A stretch of DNA of 64,000 nucleotides from Arcanobacterium haemolyticum (GTDB taxonomy: Bacteria > Actinomycetota > Actinomycetes > Actinomycetales > Actinomycetaceae). The notes beneath the pieces were generated by a model. That model ran no database searches. It had not been told where the DNA came from and was given only the letters and a program-made list of their open reading frames with translations. The translations under genes were made by a program, and so were the position numbers. Location: NCBI GenBank assembly GCA_021532125.1, contig JADYUX010000003.1, forward strand, positions 124,001-188,000, given 5' to 3'. Positions 1 to 9,431 of the stretch are shown here, one piece after another (the first letter of the stretch is position 1; each line of letters starts with the position of its first letter).

Positions 1-444
1 ATCATCAGGTTTCGTTGTCGGAGCAAAACGGAAAACCGCACCCGACGGCGCCACCACGAATTTCTCAAAGTTCCACTTGATGGGACCACCAAGTGCCGGG
101 CCATCAGCGGCCTTTTTCAGGGCCCTGTAGAGCGGAGCGGCATTCATTCCGTTCACCTTGATCTTGCCCATGATGGGGAAACTCACGCCCCATGTGGACG
201 AGCAGTAGTCAAGGATCTGTTCCATACTCCCCGGCTCCTGGCCGAGAAACTGATTGCACGGGAAGCCAACGACCATCAGTCCCCGCGGGCCATACGTACG
301 CTGTAATTCTTCGAGCTGTTCGTATTGGGGCGTAAGCCCACACTTCGACGCCACATTGACGACGAGAAGAAGGCGATCGCCAAACGCTGCGAGCGATGTT
401 TCCTCACCAGCAGCATTGAGGAACGGAAGAGTACGAAGATCCAT
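1..444 (-). CDS. Glutathione peroxidase family protein (3' end cut by window edge)
   Basis: This is a thiol peroxidase of the glutathione peroxidase family, which reduces hydrogen or lipid peroxides in the cytoplasm. The 148 visible codons show the family motifs in order: NVASKCGLT with the peroxidatic residue as Cys rather than selenocysteine, then FPCNQF, then WNFEKF with the catalytic Trp and Asn. The family is usually about 160 residues, so only a short C-terminal piece lies beyond position 1. The ATG at 444-442 has no clear Shine-Dalgarno but sits 6 bases after TAAGCT, as expected for a leaderless transcript. With Cys at the active site, thioredoxin is the likely reductant, as in many bacterial homologues (inference). 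Confidence 0.93.
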   Translation of the reverse strand, partial: MDLRTLPFLNAAGEETSLAAFGDRLLLVVNVASKCGLTPQYEQLEELQRTYGPRGLMVVGFPCNQFLGQEPGSMEQILDYCSSTWGVSFPIMGKIKVNGMNAAPLYRALKKAADGPALGGPIKWNFEKFVVAPSGAVFRFAPTTKPDD

Positions 445-450
445 ACCTTC

Positions 451-456
451 AGCTTA
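451..456 (-). promoter_or_regulatory. -10 box of the leaderless gpx promoter
   Basis: On the minus strand TAAGCT is followed by six bases (GAAGGT) and the ATG of the peroxidase gene. A GTTACA-like -35 lies 17 bases upstream. This is the TANNNT spacing seen for leaderless actinobacterial transcripts. Confidence 0.5.
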
Positions 457-512
457 GTTGGCACACGCACCCGTGTAACACTGCTCGCCGGCTTATCTCA
501 AGCCGCCTAGTT

Positions 513-2150
513 CTACGCAGGCGAGGCCCCGACGCGTGCACGCCACACCTCGAGGGACTCTTTCTCCGCGTGCGCCCGGCGATCCTTGCCAAGTTCCTGC
601 TCCTGCCCGAGAATACTCTGCGCATCTTCGAGCGTGAGATGCGTCTGGCGGCTCACAGTATTCATGACCGACACACCTTGGAACACGATGTTCGCCACGT
701 TGAGCTTCCGTTCAAGTGGGCCTTGGTCGAGATTGAGCGCCTGCACATGCTCGTGGAGCGTAAGAGTAACCGTAGCTCGCCAGAAGCCCCGCCAACGCAA
801 GACCGCAGCCGTGCGAGTAAGAGCAATCCCATTCGATCGCCACGCAATGGGATCAAGCCACCTCGAGCGCTCCGGAGCCGCCGTGAACATCAACGACGAA
901 CCCCTCCCCTCGAAAGCCTCGTCAAGGAAGGCATGGACATCGTCGACCCCAAGATCGGGAAGAATCACCCACAACATACGCTCGACCTCTTCGCGCGTAC
1001 CCACCGGGATGATGACTGAATCCCTCGACGCATCCTCAAGGTTGATGACGCTCGACGACGGCGTCATCACCTCGAGCTTCCACCACCCGAACGGCCGCCA
1101 CATGAGCGGCTGATTTATCTGAATGGCGTGCACACGCCCAGGCGCAATCGTCTGGGCAAACAGCGATACCAGCCCCGAACGTACTCGGACGCCATTGTGC
1201 GCGAGGTACACGGCCGTTCCCCATTGTTTCGCCAGAGTTTTCGCCGCATTCCACAAGGCACCCAGCACAAGAAATAACGTTGGCACCCATGCGAAGCCAT
1301 CGGTGACTACACCCATGACAATCGTGAACGCGAGAGAAAGTACACCCACCACAGTGGACATCGACATAAGCGTACTGATGATCGTGCGCTTGCTTGTCAA
1401 ACGATAAATCGGTAACTCATTCGTCGTCGTACCAACAAAAGCCCGCCATTCACCAAGGTCCGGAACCTTACCGCGGCGGGCGTCGTTGGACGCCTCTAGC
1501 ACAAACTGCCGCAAAGCCTCACACTCAGCCAACGTGAGAAGGCCCAGACGAGTCTTACCCTGATCTCCCCCGGCGTTCTCGACCGTCACCATCCCCTGCT
1601 TAAGCAGGCGCCCCAAGAGATTTTGCTCTACCTCAACGCTCTGGATCCGATCCCACCGCACATGCTCGTGTTTCTTGACAAAAACGCCCGAGCGCATGTG
1701 GATGCCGTCCGCCACGAGAGCGAATCTCATATGACGCCACATAATTGCCGAAACGATCGTCGTGATAACACCCACGACGAATATCCCAAGAAGCACCCAC
1801 CACATCACAGCTATTCCGAGTTCGACAAGGAACTGCCGCAGCGTCTCTATCTCGTCGTCCTCAAGGAAATTCCGCACGACAACAAAGATCAGCACCACGA
1901 AGATACTTGCTAGCTTCGCAAAGCTCAGGAGCACTGTTGCCTTCGTGAATTGATTCCAGCTTTCCGCGGGGATGTCGTCGTCGGAAATATTCTCGACCGC
2001 AAGCGAGCGGGTATCGTCGTCGTTATCTCCGTGCGAGGCACGTGTGGGTTCCTTGGCCACCTGCACATCCTCACCTGTTGCCGTGGTGAGCGAATCTGGC
2101 ACGCTGGCTGCGTATGAATCGGGAAGGCCGGTTGCGTGTTCTTCGCTCAC
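513..2150 (-). CDS. PH domain-containing membrane protein, YdbT-like
   Basis: A 545-residue membrane protein with bacterial pleckstrin-homology (bPH2/YdbT) regions. The N-terminal 60 residues are acidic and low-complexity. Two hydrophobic hairpins follow (about residues 70-90 and 110-135), then a first PH-like segment, a second hydrophobic pair near 260-300, and two more PH-like segments to the C terminus. The RxGxx(V)xxxHExVRWDRIQSVEVEQ pattern, centred near residue 160, is typical. The start overlaps the stop of the upstream PH gene by ATGA, so the two are translationally coupled and probably form one complex. In Bacillus, YdbS/YdbT homologues are linked to resistance to antimicrobial peptides; the role here is unknown. 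Confidence 0.82.
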   Translation of the reverse strand: MSEEHATGLPDSYAASVPDSLTTATGEDVQVAKEPTRASHGDNDDDTRSLAVENISDDDIPAESWNQFTKATVLLSFAKLASIFVVLIFVVVRNFLEDDEIETLRQFLVELGIAVMWWVLLGIFVVGVITTIVSAIMWRHMRFALVADGIHMRSGVFVKKHEHVRWDRIQSVEVEQNLLGRLLKQGMVTVENAGGDQGKTRLGLLTLAECEALRQFVLEASNDARRGKVPDLGEWRAFVGTTTNELPIYRLTSKRTIISTLMSMSTVVGVLSLAFTIVMGVVTDGFAWVPTLFLVLGALWNAAKTLAKQWGTAVYLAHNGVRVRSGLVSLFAQTIAPGRVHAIQINQPLMWRPFGWWKLEVMTPSSSVINLEDASRDSVIIPVGTREEVERMLWVILPDLGVDDVHAFLDEAFEGRGSSLMFTAAPERSRWLDPIAWRSNGIALTRTAAVLRWRGFWRATVTLTLHEHVQALNLDQGPLERKLNVANIVFQGVSVMNTVSRQTHLTLEDAQSILGQEQELGKDRRAHAEKESLEVWRARVGASPA

Positions 2151-2635
2151 AGGCCCTCCAAGTTCGCCGTACCAAGGTGTGTGAGCTTCACGCGCAGGCG
2201 CTCTGCTTCTTCCTTACGGATACCGGGAATTGAACCGTTGGTCTGCGCAGATGCCGTGATGAGCTCGACGGTCGCAAGATTCTCTCGTGACATCAGGGGC
2301 CCCGCCGACACATTCACTTGCTGCATGCGGCCGTAAGGGATGACGTCTACCCGCTGGAACATGATTCCCCGGCAGAGCACAAGCTCATCCTCAAGCTCCG
2401 CGTACCCCAGGGCGCGAACACGGCGCGAGATCAGGGCCAGGGTCCAGACATACATCACAAGCACAACGGCCGGAATCGCCCACAGCCACACGCGGTCTTT
2501 CGCGATGAAGATGTCGACGATGATCGCTGCAAGGATAAGCGGAATGAATCCGATCGACGTGGCGATGAATTTTACTCGGGCGTATCTCGGTTCTACTGGC
2601 GTGAAATCGATGTGTGGAGCGAGGGGCGCAAACAT
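2147..2635 (-). CDS. PH domain-containing membrane protein, YdbS-like
   Basis: A 162-residue protein with two adjacent membrane segments (about residues 28-45 and 52-70) followed by one bacterial PH (YdbS-type) domain. The pattern is the usual one: ELEDELVLCRGIMFQR, then VIPYGRMQQVNVSAGP. It is the short partner of the longer PH protein and overlaps it by 4 bases. It follows the DUF3180 gene on the same strand, so it may be read as the distal part of the folate operon. No strong Shine-Dalgarno is visible apart from a GAGG very close to the ATG. Confidence 0.82.
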   Translation of the reverse strand: MFAPLAPHIDFTPVEPRYARVKFIATSIGFIPLILAAIIVDIFIAKDRVWLWAIPAVVLVMYVWTLALISRRVRALGYAELEDELVLCRGIMFQRVDVIPYGRMQQVNVSAGPLMSRENLATVELITASAQTNGSIPGIRKEEAERLRVKLTHLGTANLEGL

Positions 2636-2729
2636 GCCTCAACCCAATCATGTAGGGATAGCCCACGCAAGCTGCCACACTGGTCAGGCGGGCGGTGATA
2701 TCGCCGCCCTCATGAACTCAGCGAGCTTC

Positions 2730-3206
2730 TCAGCTCGCCCCGTCTCGGCGAGGCGACCCCGTGCGCACCGAGGTCGCATTGTCGGAGGGTGTGCCATCGT
2801 CGGGTGGAATTCGGCACCAGCGTTCGGCTATCACCCCAACCGCTGCGAGGATTCCACTCGTCAATGCTCCTGCACCCGCAACGAGGATGTTGTGGCGGAG
2901 CCAGGGAGAATCACCTTGCCCGAGGTACACGAGTGCTAGGGCGCCGAGAACCCCCGCAAGAAGCGCTCCGGCGCACATACTTGCCTGGGCGAAAACGGCC
3001 GTACGAGCGGCGATGATTGGAAGTGCTGTATGCCGGCGCACTTTCTGCCCACGCCAGTAGAGGATAACTGCGGCCGCTAAAGGAATGAGGGGCAAGGGAA
3101 GCGGCAGGCCGAGGGGTGATCCCGCCGTCACGAACCAGTACCCAGCAAGCACTCCGAGGGTAACTCCGACTGCCAGCCAGATAATGACGACGAGACATAT
3201 ACGCAT
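2730..3206 (-). CDS. DUF3180 family membrane protein
   Basis: A small integral membrane protein (158 residues) with four predicted hydrophobic segments: about residues 4-27, 32-50, 70-95 and 103-126. It has a polar C-terminal tail. DUF3180 proteins sit directly behind folK in many actinobacteria, and that is the position here: its ATG overlaps the folBK stop codon as ATGA. The function is not known. Family assignment rests on position, size and membrane layout. Confidence 0.75.
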   Translation of the reverse strand: MRICLVVIIWLAVGVTLGVLAGYWFVTAGSPLGLPLPLPLIPLAAAVILYWRGQKVRRHTALPIIAARTAVFAQASMCAGALLAGVLGALALVYLGQGDSPWLRHNILVAGAGALTSGILAAVGVIAERWCRIPPDDGTPSDNATSVRTGSPRRDGAS

Positions 3207-4051
3207 CAGTTGGCACCTTGTAACCGAGCGATGAGGCTCGCCAGAGGCTGCCCATTGAGCGTTGCCGTCTTCTCAATCTCGTGCCAGGGTTCGAGAACGA
3301 AAAGCCGTTGATCTGCGCGTGGGTGCGGAAGGATGAGACGTGGATTCGTCGACGTTATGCCCTCAATCTCGACGATGTCGATGTCGATAGTGCGGGCACC
3401 CCACCGCTCGTGCCGGACTCGTCCGCCGCGCACTTCGATGCGTTGAAGCTGTGTGAGGAGTTCAAGCGGCGCGAGGGCGGTCGTCAGGGAGATGACAGCG
3501 TTGAGGTATGCCGGTTGTGGGCCTTGACCTGGGAGAAGCATTGCTTCCGTTTCAACGAGGTTCGACACCGCGCTCACGTGTGCATCGAGAGCTGCGATCT
3601 CGTCGATTGCTGCTCGGATATTGGCATCCCTGTTGCCGAGATTGGAACCGAGAGCGAGAATAACTCGACGAATGGTTCCGGCTTCGAGTAGCGGGCTTGT
3701 GCGTGTGATCGTGATGGAGGCATCGGCGAAAGGGATACCCACGGGTGCTTCGGGTTTGTGGACCGTAACCGTGGTGGAGAGTGCGCCGCGTGCGAGTACT
3801 TTTTCTGCGATTCTTTCGGCAAGAGTCTCGATGAGGTTAACTGACTCGCCTTCAATGATCTCGCGAGCGTCCTGTGCGAGGTCAGCGTAGGAAATCGTGT
3901 CCCCGACGTTGTCTGAAGCTCCGGCTTCGCGCGCATCCACGTGGCAGGAGATATCGACGACGAAGGGCTGGCGGTACGTGCGCTCTTCCGGAAGGACGCC
4001 GTGGCATCCGTCGATCCGGACCCCCGAGATTGCTATCCGATCCGAGCTCAT
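3206..4051 (-). CDS. folBK: Fused dihydroneopterin aldolase / HPPK (FolB-FolK)
   Basis: A bifunctional folate enzyme. The N-terminal half (about residues 1-115) is dihydroneopterin aldolase, with GCHGVLPEER carrying the substrate-binding Glu and VHKPEAP carrying the catalytic Lys. The C-terminal half (from about 125) is 6-hydroxymethyl-dihydropterin pyrophosphokinase, with LALGSNLGNR and RWGARTIDIDI, the latter holding the metal-binding Asp pair. An ATG at 4063 is possible, but the ATG at 4051 overlaps the folP stop as ATGA and is preferred, giving 281 residues. It acts after FolE and before FolP in tetrahydrofolate synthesis, and both of those genes lie immediately upstream. Confidence 0.93.
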   Translation of the reverse strand: MSSDRIAISGVRIDGCHGVLPEERTYRQPFVVDISCHVDAREAGASDNVGDTISYADLAQDAREIIEGESVNLIETLAERIAEKVLARGALSTTVTVHKPEAPVGIPFADASITITRTSPLLEAGTIRRVILALGSNLGNRDANIRAAIDEIAALDAHVSAVSNLVETEAMLLPGQGPQPAYLNAVISLTTALAPLELLTQLQRIEVRGGRVRHERWGARTIDIDIVEIEGITSTNPRLILPHPRADQRLFVLEPWHEIEKTATLNGQPLASLIARLQGAN

Positions 4052-4914
4052 GCTGCGCCCCATTCGTCACCGTGCGGGCCTCGACGCATTCTGCGGCGGG
4101 GTTCAGTGTGCTTGTGGACTCGTAGGGTTTGAGCGGTGAGCACTCCGGCACGAGATGGCGCAACAGCGTGGACTCGCACTCCCCATACGCCTCGCTGAGC
4201 GAAGTAGGAGGTGAGCGCCGCTGTGACGTCGTCGCGCGAGGCCGGTTCGAGTTCGGCAAGGAATCGTTTGCGCGAGACACCCACAAGGATCGGGAATCCA
4301 AGTTCTTCGATTGCGTCAAAGTTGGCTGCGAGGTCCCAGTTGTGTACGGAATCCTTCGCAAACCCGAATCCGGGATCGACGACGATGTTGTCGGTATTGA
4401 TTCCGACAGCGATGGCACGCTCGAGCCCTTCCCTGAGCTCGTCGGCGACCTCACGGGATACTGACGTGTACGAGGCGAGCGATCCCATGGTCTGAGGGTT
4501 GCCGCGACCGTGCTGAAGGATATAGGGGCAGCCGAGTGCGGCGACGGTCGAGAGCATTGACGGATCACCGGCTCCCCCGGTGACGTCGTTGATGATGGTG
4601 GCGCCGGCCTCGATCGCCCGACGAGCTGTGGTGGCGTGGTAGGTGTCCACGGAGATAGGGGTGGATGTTTGGGAGAGAGCCCGTACGACAGCTCCGATGC
4701 GATCCCATTCTTCGTCGGGTTCGAGCATCCGGGCACCTGGGCGGGTTGATTCACCGCCGATGTCGATGATGTCGGCGCCTTCGTGGATGAGCTTGTATCC
4801 CTGTGCGATCGCGGCATCCACATCGTTCCACCGCCCGCCGTCTGAGAATGAGTCGGGGGTGACGTTGAGAATTCCCATGACGAGAGTGCGGTCGTTTGTC
4901 GGCAGCTTAGTCAT
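4048..4914 (-). CDS. folP: Dihydropteroate synthase
   Basis: Condenses 6-hydroxymethyl-dihydropterin pyrophosphate with p-aminobenzoate, the sulfonamide target. The 288-residue protein has the two family signatures: GILNVTPDSFSDGG near the N terminus and GADIIDIGGESTRPGA near residue 45. VDPGFGFAKD and the SRKRF loop, where sulfonamide-resistance changes map, are also visible. AAAGGAGAG lies just upstream of the ATG as a good ribosome-binding site. The gene sits between folE and folBK, and the C-terminal RVHAVAPSR matches the conserved substrate-binding RVH motif. Confidence 0.95.
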   Translation of the reverse strand: MTKLPTNDRTLVMGILNVTPDSFSDGGRWNDVDAAIAQGYKLIHEGADIIDIGGESTRPGARMLEPDEEWDRIGAVVRALSQTSTPISVDTYHATTARRAIEAGATIINDVTGGAGDPSMLSTVAALGCPYILQHGRGNPQTMGSLASYTSVSREVADELREGLERAIAVGINTDNIVVDPGFGFAKDSVHNWDLAANFDAIEELGFPILVGVSRKRFLAELEPASRDDVTAALTSYFAQRGVWGVRVHAVAPSRAGVLTAQTLRVHKHTEPRRRMRRGPHGDEWGAA

Positions 4915-4960
4915 CTTCTCTCCTTTGAGTGCGTGAGACGCAGTGCGCTTGGCCTACGCC

Positions 4961-5551
4961 TCACGAGTTTATGAGGCTCATCGCTTCTGATCGCGTTGCC
5001 TGGTTACGCATTGCACCTCGCACTGCTGAGGTCACGGTGAGTGAGCCAGGCTTTCGCACACCTCGCATGGACATGCACAGATGCTCGGCCTGGATGACGA
5101 CAATAACGCCTTGCGCTCCGAGCCGTTCAACGAGCGCATCAGCAACTTGGGATGTGAGCCGTTCTTGGATCTGTGGGCGCCGCGCGAATCCATCGACGAG
5201 TCGCGCAAGTTTCGAGAGCCCGGTGACGCGCCCATCTTCGCCAGGGATGTAGGCCACGTGGGCAACTCCGTGGAAGGGAAGAAGGTGATGCTCGCAGGTT
5301 GAGTACATCGGGATGTCTTTGACGAGAACCATCTCCTGATGGCCGATATCGAATGTCGCTGAGAGGACATCGCGCGGGTCTTTGTGCAAACCAGCAAACA
5401 TCTCTTGGTAGGCCCTCGCCATACGGTCGGGGGTATCGCGCAGGCCGTCGCGATCTGGGTCTTCGCCTACCGCGATGAGGAGGTCGCGCACCGCACGACG
5501 GACGCCTTCCGCGTCGTATGGGCGCACAGCGAGTTCTGGAACGTCACTCAT
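4961..5551 (-). CDS. folE: GTP cyclohydrolase I
   Basis: Converts GTP to 7,8-dihydroneopterin triphosphate, the first step of folate synthesis. The zinc and active-site motifs are present: [13 protein letters not shown] and [13 protein letters not shown] longer reading frame begins at 5662, but the ATG at 5551 has GGAGAGA at the right distance and gives 196 residues, the normal length. This start lies inside the last codons of ftsH (8-base overlap), so folE is coupled to ftsH. It heads the run folE-folP-folBK-DUF3180. Confidence 0.95.
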   Translation of the reverse strand: MSDVPELAVRPYDAEGVRRAVRDLLIAVGEDPDRDGLRDTPDRMARAYQEMFAGLHKDPRDVLSATFDIGHQEMVLVKDIPMYSTCEHHLLPFHGVAHVAYIPGEDGRVTGLSKLARLVDGFARRPQIQERLTSQVADALVERLGAQGVIVVIQAEHLCMSMRGVRKPGSLTVTSAVRGAMRNQATRSEAMSLINS

Positions 5552-7775
5552 TGTTCTCTCCTGGAAGAGGCACCGGTGGAAGATCAGCGGCTTGAAGCTG
5601 CGGAGCGAGCTTCCACGTATCGCGGACGGGTGCCTTATGTATATCCGCAAACAGTTCAGCAAGTTCGGCTTCTAGCACTGTTTCTTTATCAAGGAGGAGC
5701 GCCGCGAGTTTATCGAGGATGTCGCGGTTGGTGGCGAGGATATTCCACGCCTCGATGTAGGCGGCATCAAGGAGCGCCCGCACATCTGTGTCGATCGTCG
5801 AGGCGACCGATTCTGAGTGGTGGACGCCGCCAGATCCGTTTGCGCGAGTGAAGGGATCGGCATCTTCTTCCACGATACGCACAGGCCCAATGTTTCGGCT
5901 CATACCGAACTCTGTGACCATTCGTCGCGCCGTCGATGTGGCTTTCTGAATATCGTTCGAGGCGCCGGTGGATGGATCGTGGAACACGAGTTCTTCGGCT
6001 GCACGCCCGCCCATGGCGTAGGTGAGTTCGTCGAGGAGCTCCGCGCGTGATGTGGAGTAGCGATCCTCTGTGGGCATCACCATCGTGTATCCGAGCGCGC
6101 GCCCGCGCGGGAGAATCGTCACCTTTGTAACGGGATCAGAATGGTGAAGCGCGGCTGCTGCGAGGGCGTGGCCGGCCTCGTGGTATGCCGTCATCCGCCT
6201 GTCTTCGGCGTTCATCACTCGTGATTGACGTTGAGGGCCCGCGACGACGCGATCGATGGCTTCGTCGATATGGGCGTTTCCGATGGTCTTTTCGGAATCG
6301 CGTGCGGCAAGGAGTGCCGCCTCATTGAGAACATTTTGGAGATCCGCACCGGTGAACCCCGGGGTTCGCCGTGCGATGGTGTCGAGTTCGATTCCTTCGG
6401 CCAGCGGTTTGTTCTTCGCGTGGACCGCGAGAATCGCTTTGCGCCCATTGAGGTCGGGGGCATCCACGGCGATCTGCCGGTCAAATCGCCCTGGGCGCAG
6501 CAAGGCCGCGTCGAGCACGTCTGGGCGGTTCGTCGCTGCAACAAGAATGACGTTCGCGCGTTCGTCGAAGCCATCTAGCTCGACGAGGAGCTGGTTGAGA
6601 GTCTGTTCACGTTCGTCGTTTCCACCGCCGATTCCGGCGCCACGTCCACGGCCAACGGCGTCAATTTCGTCGACGAAGACGATTGCCGGTGCGTTCTGCT
6701 TGGCCTGGTCGAAGAGTTTGCGTACACGTGAGGCACCCACTCCGACATACATCTCGACGAATTCCGATGCGGAGATTGAGTAGAACGGCACGCCTGCTTC
6801 GCCTGCAACGGCGCGTGCAAGAAGTGTTTTTCCAGTTCCAGGGGGGCCATAGAGGAGGACACCGCGTGGAATCTTCGCACCTAGCTCATGGAACCGCTCG
6901 GGATCGGTAAGAAATTCTTTGATCTCTCGCAGTTCGGCAACTGCTTCATCTTCGCCGGCAACATCGTCGAATGTGACATCGGGTGCTTCTCCTTCGGCTG
7001 CTCGGTTACGTAGGCGTGGCAGGGAGCTTGCACCGGATTGAATTCTCGGCATGAAGTAGACGAGGAAGGCCATGATGATGAGCAGCGGCACGACCATGAC
7101 AATGATCGACGACCATATCGACGATTCGGGAGCTTTGGAATCGAATCCCCGCTCGGTTTGTGCGGCTTCGACGAGTTCGACGATATGCGCACCCTGCTGC
7201 TCGACATAGTTGAACTCGACGCGCTTACCGACATCGTGAGATTTGCCTTTGTTGTCGGTATGTTTCGTGGGTTCTGTGAGCCACAGGCGCACCCGCTGGA
7301 TACCGTCCGTGATTTCCGCGCGTTCGATCGTTGTGCCTTCAAGGAGGGCGATTCCCTCAGATGTACGAACCGACTTGAAGCTATTGCTCGAATGCCACAC
7401 CCAGTACGTCGCAGCTCCCGCGATGATGACAGCTACTGCTGCGAGAACCCCGAGAATCCGCATTTTTGAGTTCTTGCGCTTCTTCCCTTTGGCGGACTTG
7501 CCGGTGCTATGTTTGCTGGCTGCGCCTCTTTCCCCAGCGTCACGTGTATCCCCGCTGGTCTCGGACTTCTCTCCCTTCGCCTTGCCTCCTTGTGCTAATG
7601 ACGACGAATCAGGTGCGCCGGGAGTGCCGGGTACACTGCTACGCTCGCCCTCCGACTCTTGTGCTCCGGCAGGTTCGGGAGCCGATTCCGCGACGGAGCC
7701 GGTAGTAGGGTCCTCAGGCGAGTGAACGTTTTCGTGCTCATCACTATGTGATGATGCGGGAGTGTGTGATGCCAT
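5544..7775 (-). CDS. ftsH: ATP-dependent zinc metalloprotease FtsH
   Basis: Membrane-anchored AAA+ protease that degrades misfolded or regulatory membrane and cytosolic proteins. The 743 residues contain, in order: an unusually long charged, Ser/Gly/Glu-rich N-terminal extension (about 100 residues), a first membrane helix (about 105-127), an extracytoplasmic loop, a second helix (about 221-243), Walker A GPPGTGKT (310-317), Walker B VFVDEIDA, an Arg-finger region ending RPGRFDRQ, and the zinc site HEAGH (532-536). The extension is longer than in classical FtsH and is low-complexity. A GGAAG lies before the ATG. folE follows with overlap and hpt lies upstream. Confidence 0.96.
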   Translation of the reverse strand: MASHTPASSHSDEHENVHSPEDPTTGSVAESAPEPAGAQESEGERSSVPGTPGAPDSSSLAQGGKAKGEKSETSGDTRDAGERGAASKHSTGKSAKGKKRKNSKMRILGVLAAVAVIIAGAATYWVWHSSNSFKSVRTSEGIALLEGTTIERAEITDGIQRVRLWLTEPTKHTDNKGKSHDVGKRVEFNYVEQQGAHIVELVEAAQTERGFDSKAPESSIWSSIIVMVVPLLIIMAFLVYFMPRIQSGASSLPRLRNRAAEGEAPDVTFDDVAGEDEAVAELREIKEFLTDPERFHELGAKIPRGVLLYGPPGTGKTLLARAVAGEAGVPFYSISASEFVEMYVGVGASRVRKLFDQAKQNAPAIVFVDEIDAVGRGRGAGIGGGNDEREQTLNQLLVELDGFDERANVILVAATNRPDVLDAALLRPGRFDRQIAVDAPDLNGRKAILAVHAKNKPLAEGIELDTIARRTPGFTGADLQNVLNEAALLAARDSEKTIGNAHIDEAIDRVVAGPQRQSRVMNAEDRRMTAYHEAGHALAAAALHHSDPVTKVTILPRGRALGYTMVMPTEDRYSTSRAELLDELTYAMGGRAAEELVFHDPSTGASNDIQKATSTARRMVTEFGMSRNIGPVRIVEEDADPFTRANGSGGVHHSESVASTIDTDVRALLDAAYIEAWNILATNRDILDKLAALLLDKETVLEAELAELFADIHKAPVRDTWKLAPQLQAADLPPVPLPGENNE

Positions 7776-7828
7776 TTCTTCCAGGGATGTAGAGGGCGAG
7801 AAGCGCCCGGCGAATAGGGAGCGGAGGC

Positions 7829-8383
7829 TCAGCCGCCGTAGACGTGCGGTGCCAGAGTGGCAATACAGGAGAGGTTACGATAGCGCTCGGCATAGTCGAG
7901 GCCGTATCCAACAAGGAATTCATTAGGTAGATCGAAACCGATGAAATCGACGTCGATATCAACTTTGACCGCGTCAGGCTTGCGCAGGAGCGTTGCGATA
8001 CGTACCGAACGCGCACCGCGAGATTCGAGATTTGCTTTAAGCCATGCGAGGGTCAGGCCCGAATCAATGACGTCCTCGACGATGAGCACATCCCTGCCGA
8101 CGAGGTCCGTATCGAGGTCTTTGAGGATTCGGACTACACCTGAGCTCTTCGTTCCCGAACCGTAGGACGATACTGCCATCCAATCCATCTGAACAGGGTG
8201 GTGAAGTTTGAGAGCCAGATTCGACATCACCATCGCAGCGCCGCGCAGCACCCCGACAAGAAGAAGATCGGTTTCCGGGTACATGGCATCGATCTGCTCC
8301 GCCATTTCTGTCAGGCGCTGATCGATTTCTTCCTCGGTTACAAGAACCTTTTCGATGTCGTCGCCGAGATCATGAATATCCAT
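7829..8383 (-). CDS. hpt: Hypoxanthine phosphoribosyltransferase
   Basis: Purine salvage enzyme converting hypoxanthine or guanine plus PRPP to the nucleotide. The PRPP-binding motif VLIVEDVIDSGLT is clear, as is the LVGVLRGAAMVMSNL loop. Two ATG codons are available (8389 and 8383). The second has GAGGAAGG at 6 bases and is preferred, giving 184 residues. The gene overlaps the end of tilS by 14 bases. The tilS-hpt-ftsH order is a widely conserved arrangement. Confidence 0.95.
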   Translation of the reverse strand: MDIHDLGDDIEKVLVTEEEIDQRLTEMAEQIDAMYPETDLLLVGVLRGAAMVMSNLALKLHHPVQMDWMAVSSYGSGTKSSGVVRILKDLDTDLVGRDVLIVEDVIDSGLTLAWLKANLESRGARSVRIATLLRKPDAVKVDIDVDFIGFDLPNEFLVGYGLDYAERYRNLSCIATLAPHVYGG

Positions 8384-9431
8384 GAGCATCCTTCCTCACG
8401 TTGCTTTCTAAGCCTACGCTGCTAAAAGTTATGTACCCTCCGCGCGTGAGCGCACACACGCCAGGTAAGTCTATGCGGCGCGAGCCTCCTGCGCCCATGA
8501 CGAGATCGTCAAGATGACGAATATGCCAATGTGTCAGATCACCCGCACGAGCTCCCGAACGAATCGCCACCAGCCGAAGTACCCTTCGGCGAACGGCCGT
8601 TGGGAGCGAGCGCATGTGTGCGATCTCAACTCCGTCTTCGCACGCATCGGCATATGAACGTGCCCAAGCTGACAGGGCCTCCTCGTCCTCGTGAAGCATC
8701 TGCGCTGTTCGAGCCAGAGCTTCAACGACGCCCGGCCCGAGCGCCTCGTTCAAGGCGGGAATGACGGTGTGACGAATTGCGCTACGACGAAGAGGCTCAC
8801 CGCTGGCCGTTGTCCACGACGAATCGGGATCGTTCGTCGGATCGTCTACCCAGCTCACTCCCTCTGATCGAAGGCCCTCACGCAGAGCTTCTCGCCGCAG
8901 GCGAAGTAGTGGCCGCACAGCCGTGACCTCCGGATGCCCCGGTAGTCGACCAACAACGGACATTCCACGGATTGACCGTGCCCCTGATCCGCGCCCAAGC
9001 CCGAGCAGCACGGTCTCAGCCTGGTCGTCAGCCGTGTGCCCCAGTAAGACAAAAGGACGCTCGAACTCGGCGCTCACCTGAGCAATCGCATCATATCGGG
9101 CTTGCCGAGCAGAACCCTCTGGCCCGCCCTTGTAGTGGGCAACATCCACTCGTGCCACGCGAGAATCGGCGATACCCAAGTCAGCAAGCGTACGGCAGAC
9201 GCCACGAGCTTCGTCGTACGACTCCTCCCGTATCCCGTGATCCACCGTGATCGTCGTCACGAGCATTCCCTCGTGACGAGCCACGTACGCTGCTGCAAGA
9301 GCTAGAGCCATCGAATCCGAGCCGCCTGACACAGCGACAACAAGCCGGGAGCCAGTACCGGCACCTGCTTGAGTGAGCGCCTCCCGTACGTGACGGCGGC
9401 TAGCAGCAATCGCGTGATGAGGTGCTGACAT
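8370..9431 (-). CDS. tilS: tRNA(Ile)-lysidine synthase
   Basis: Uses ATP and lysine to modify C34 of the CAU-anticodon tRNA(Ile) to lysidine, so that it reads AUA. The PP-loop ATP-binding signature VAVSGGSDSMAL is near the N terminus, with the family motifs TVDHGIREES and LGHTADDQAET after it. The frame is open to 9506, but the ATG at 9431 shares one base with the stop of the upstream metalloprotease gene (TGATG) and has AGGA 8 bases upstream, giving 353 residues. Its 3' end runs into hpt. Confidence 0.93.
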   Translation of the reverse strand: MSAPHHAIAASRRHVREALTQAGAGTGSRLVVAVSGGSDSMALALAAAYVARHEGMLVTTITVDHGIREESYDEARGVCRTLADLGIADSRVARVDVAHYKGGPEGSARQARYDAIAQVSAEFERPFVLLGHTADDQAETVLLGLGRGSGARSIRGMSVVGRLPGHPEVTAVRPLLRLRREALREGLRSEGVSWVDDPTNDPDSSWTTASGEPLRRSAIRHTVIPALNEALGPGVVEALARTAQMLHEDEEALSAWARSYADACEDGVEIAHMRSLPTAVRRRVLRLVAIRSGARAGDLTHWHIRHLDDLVMGAGGSRRIDLPGVCALTRGGYITFSSVGLESNVRKDAHGYS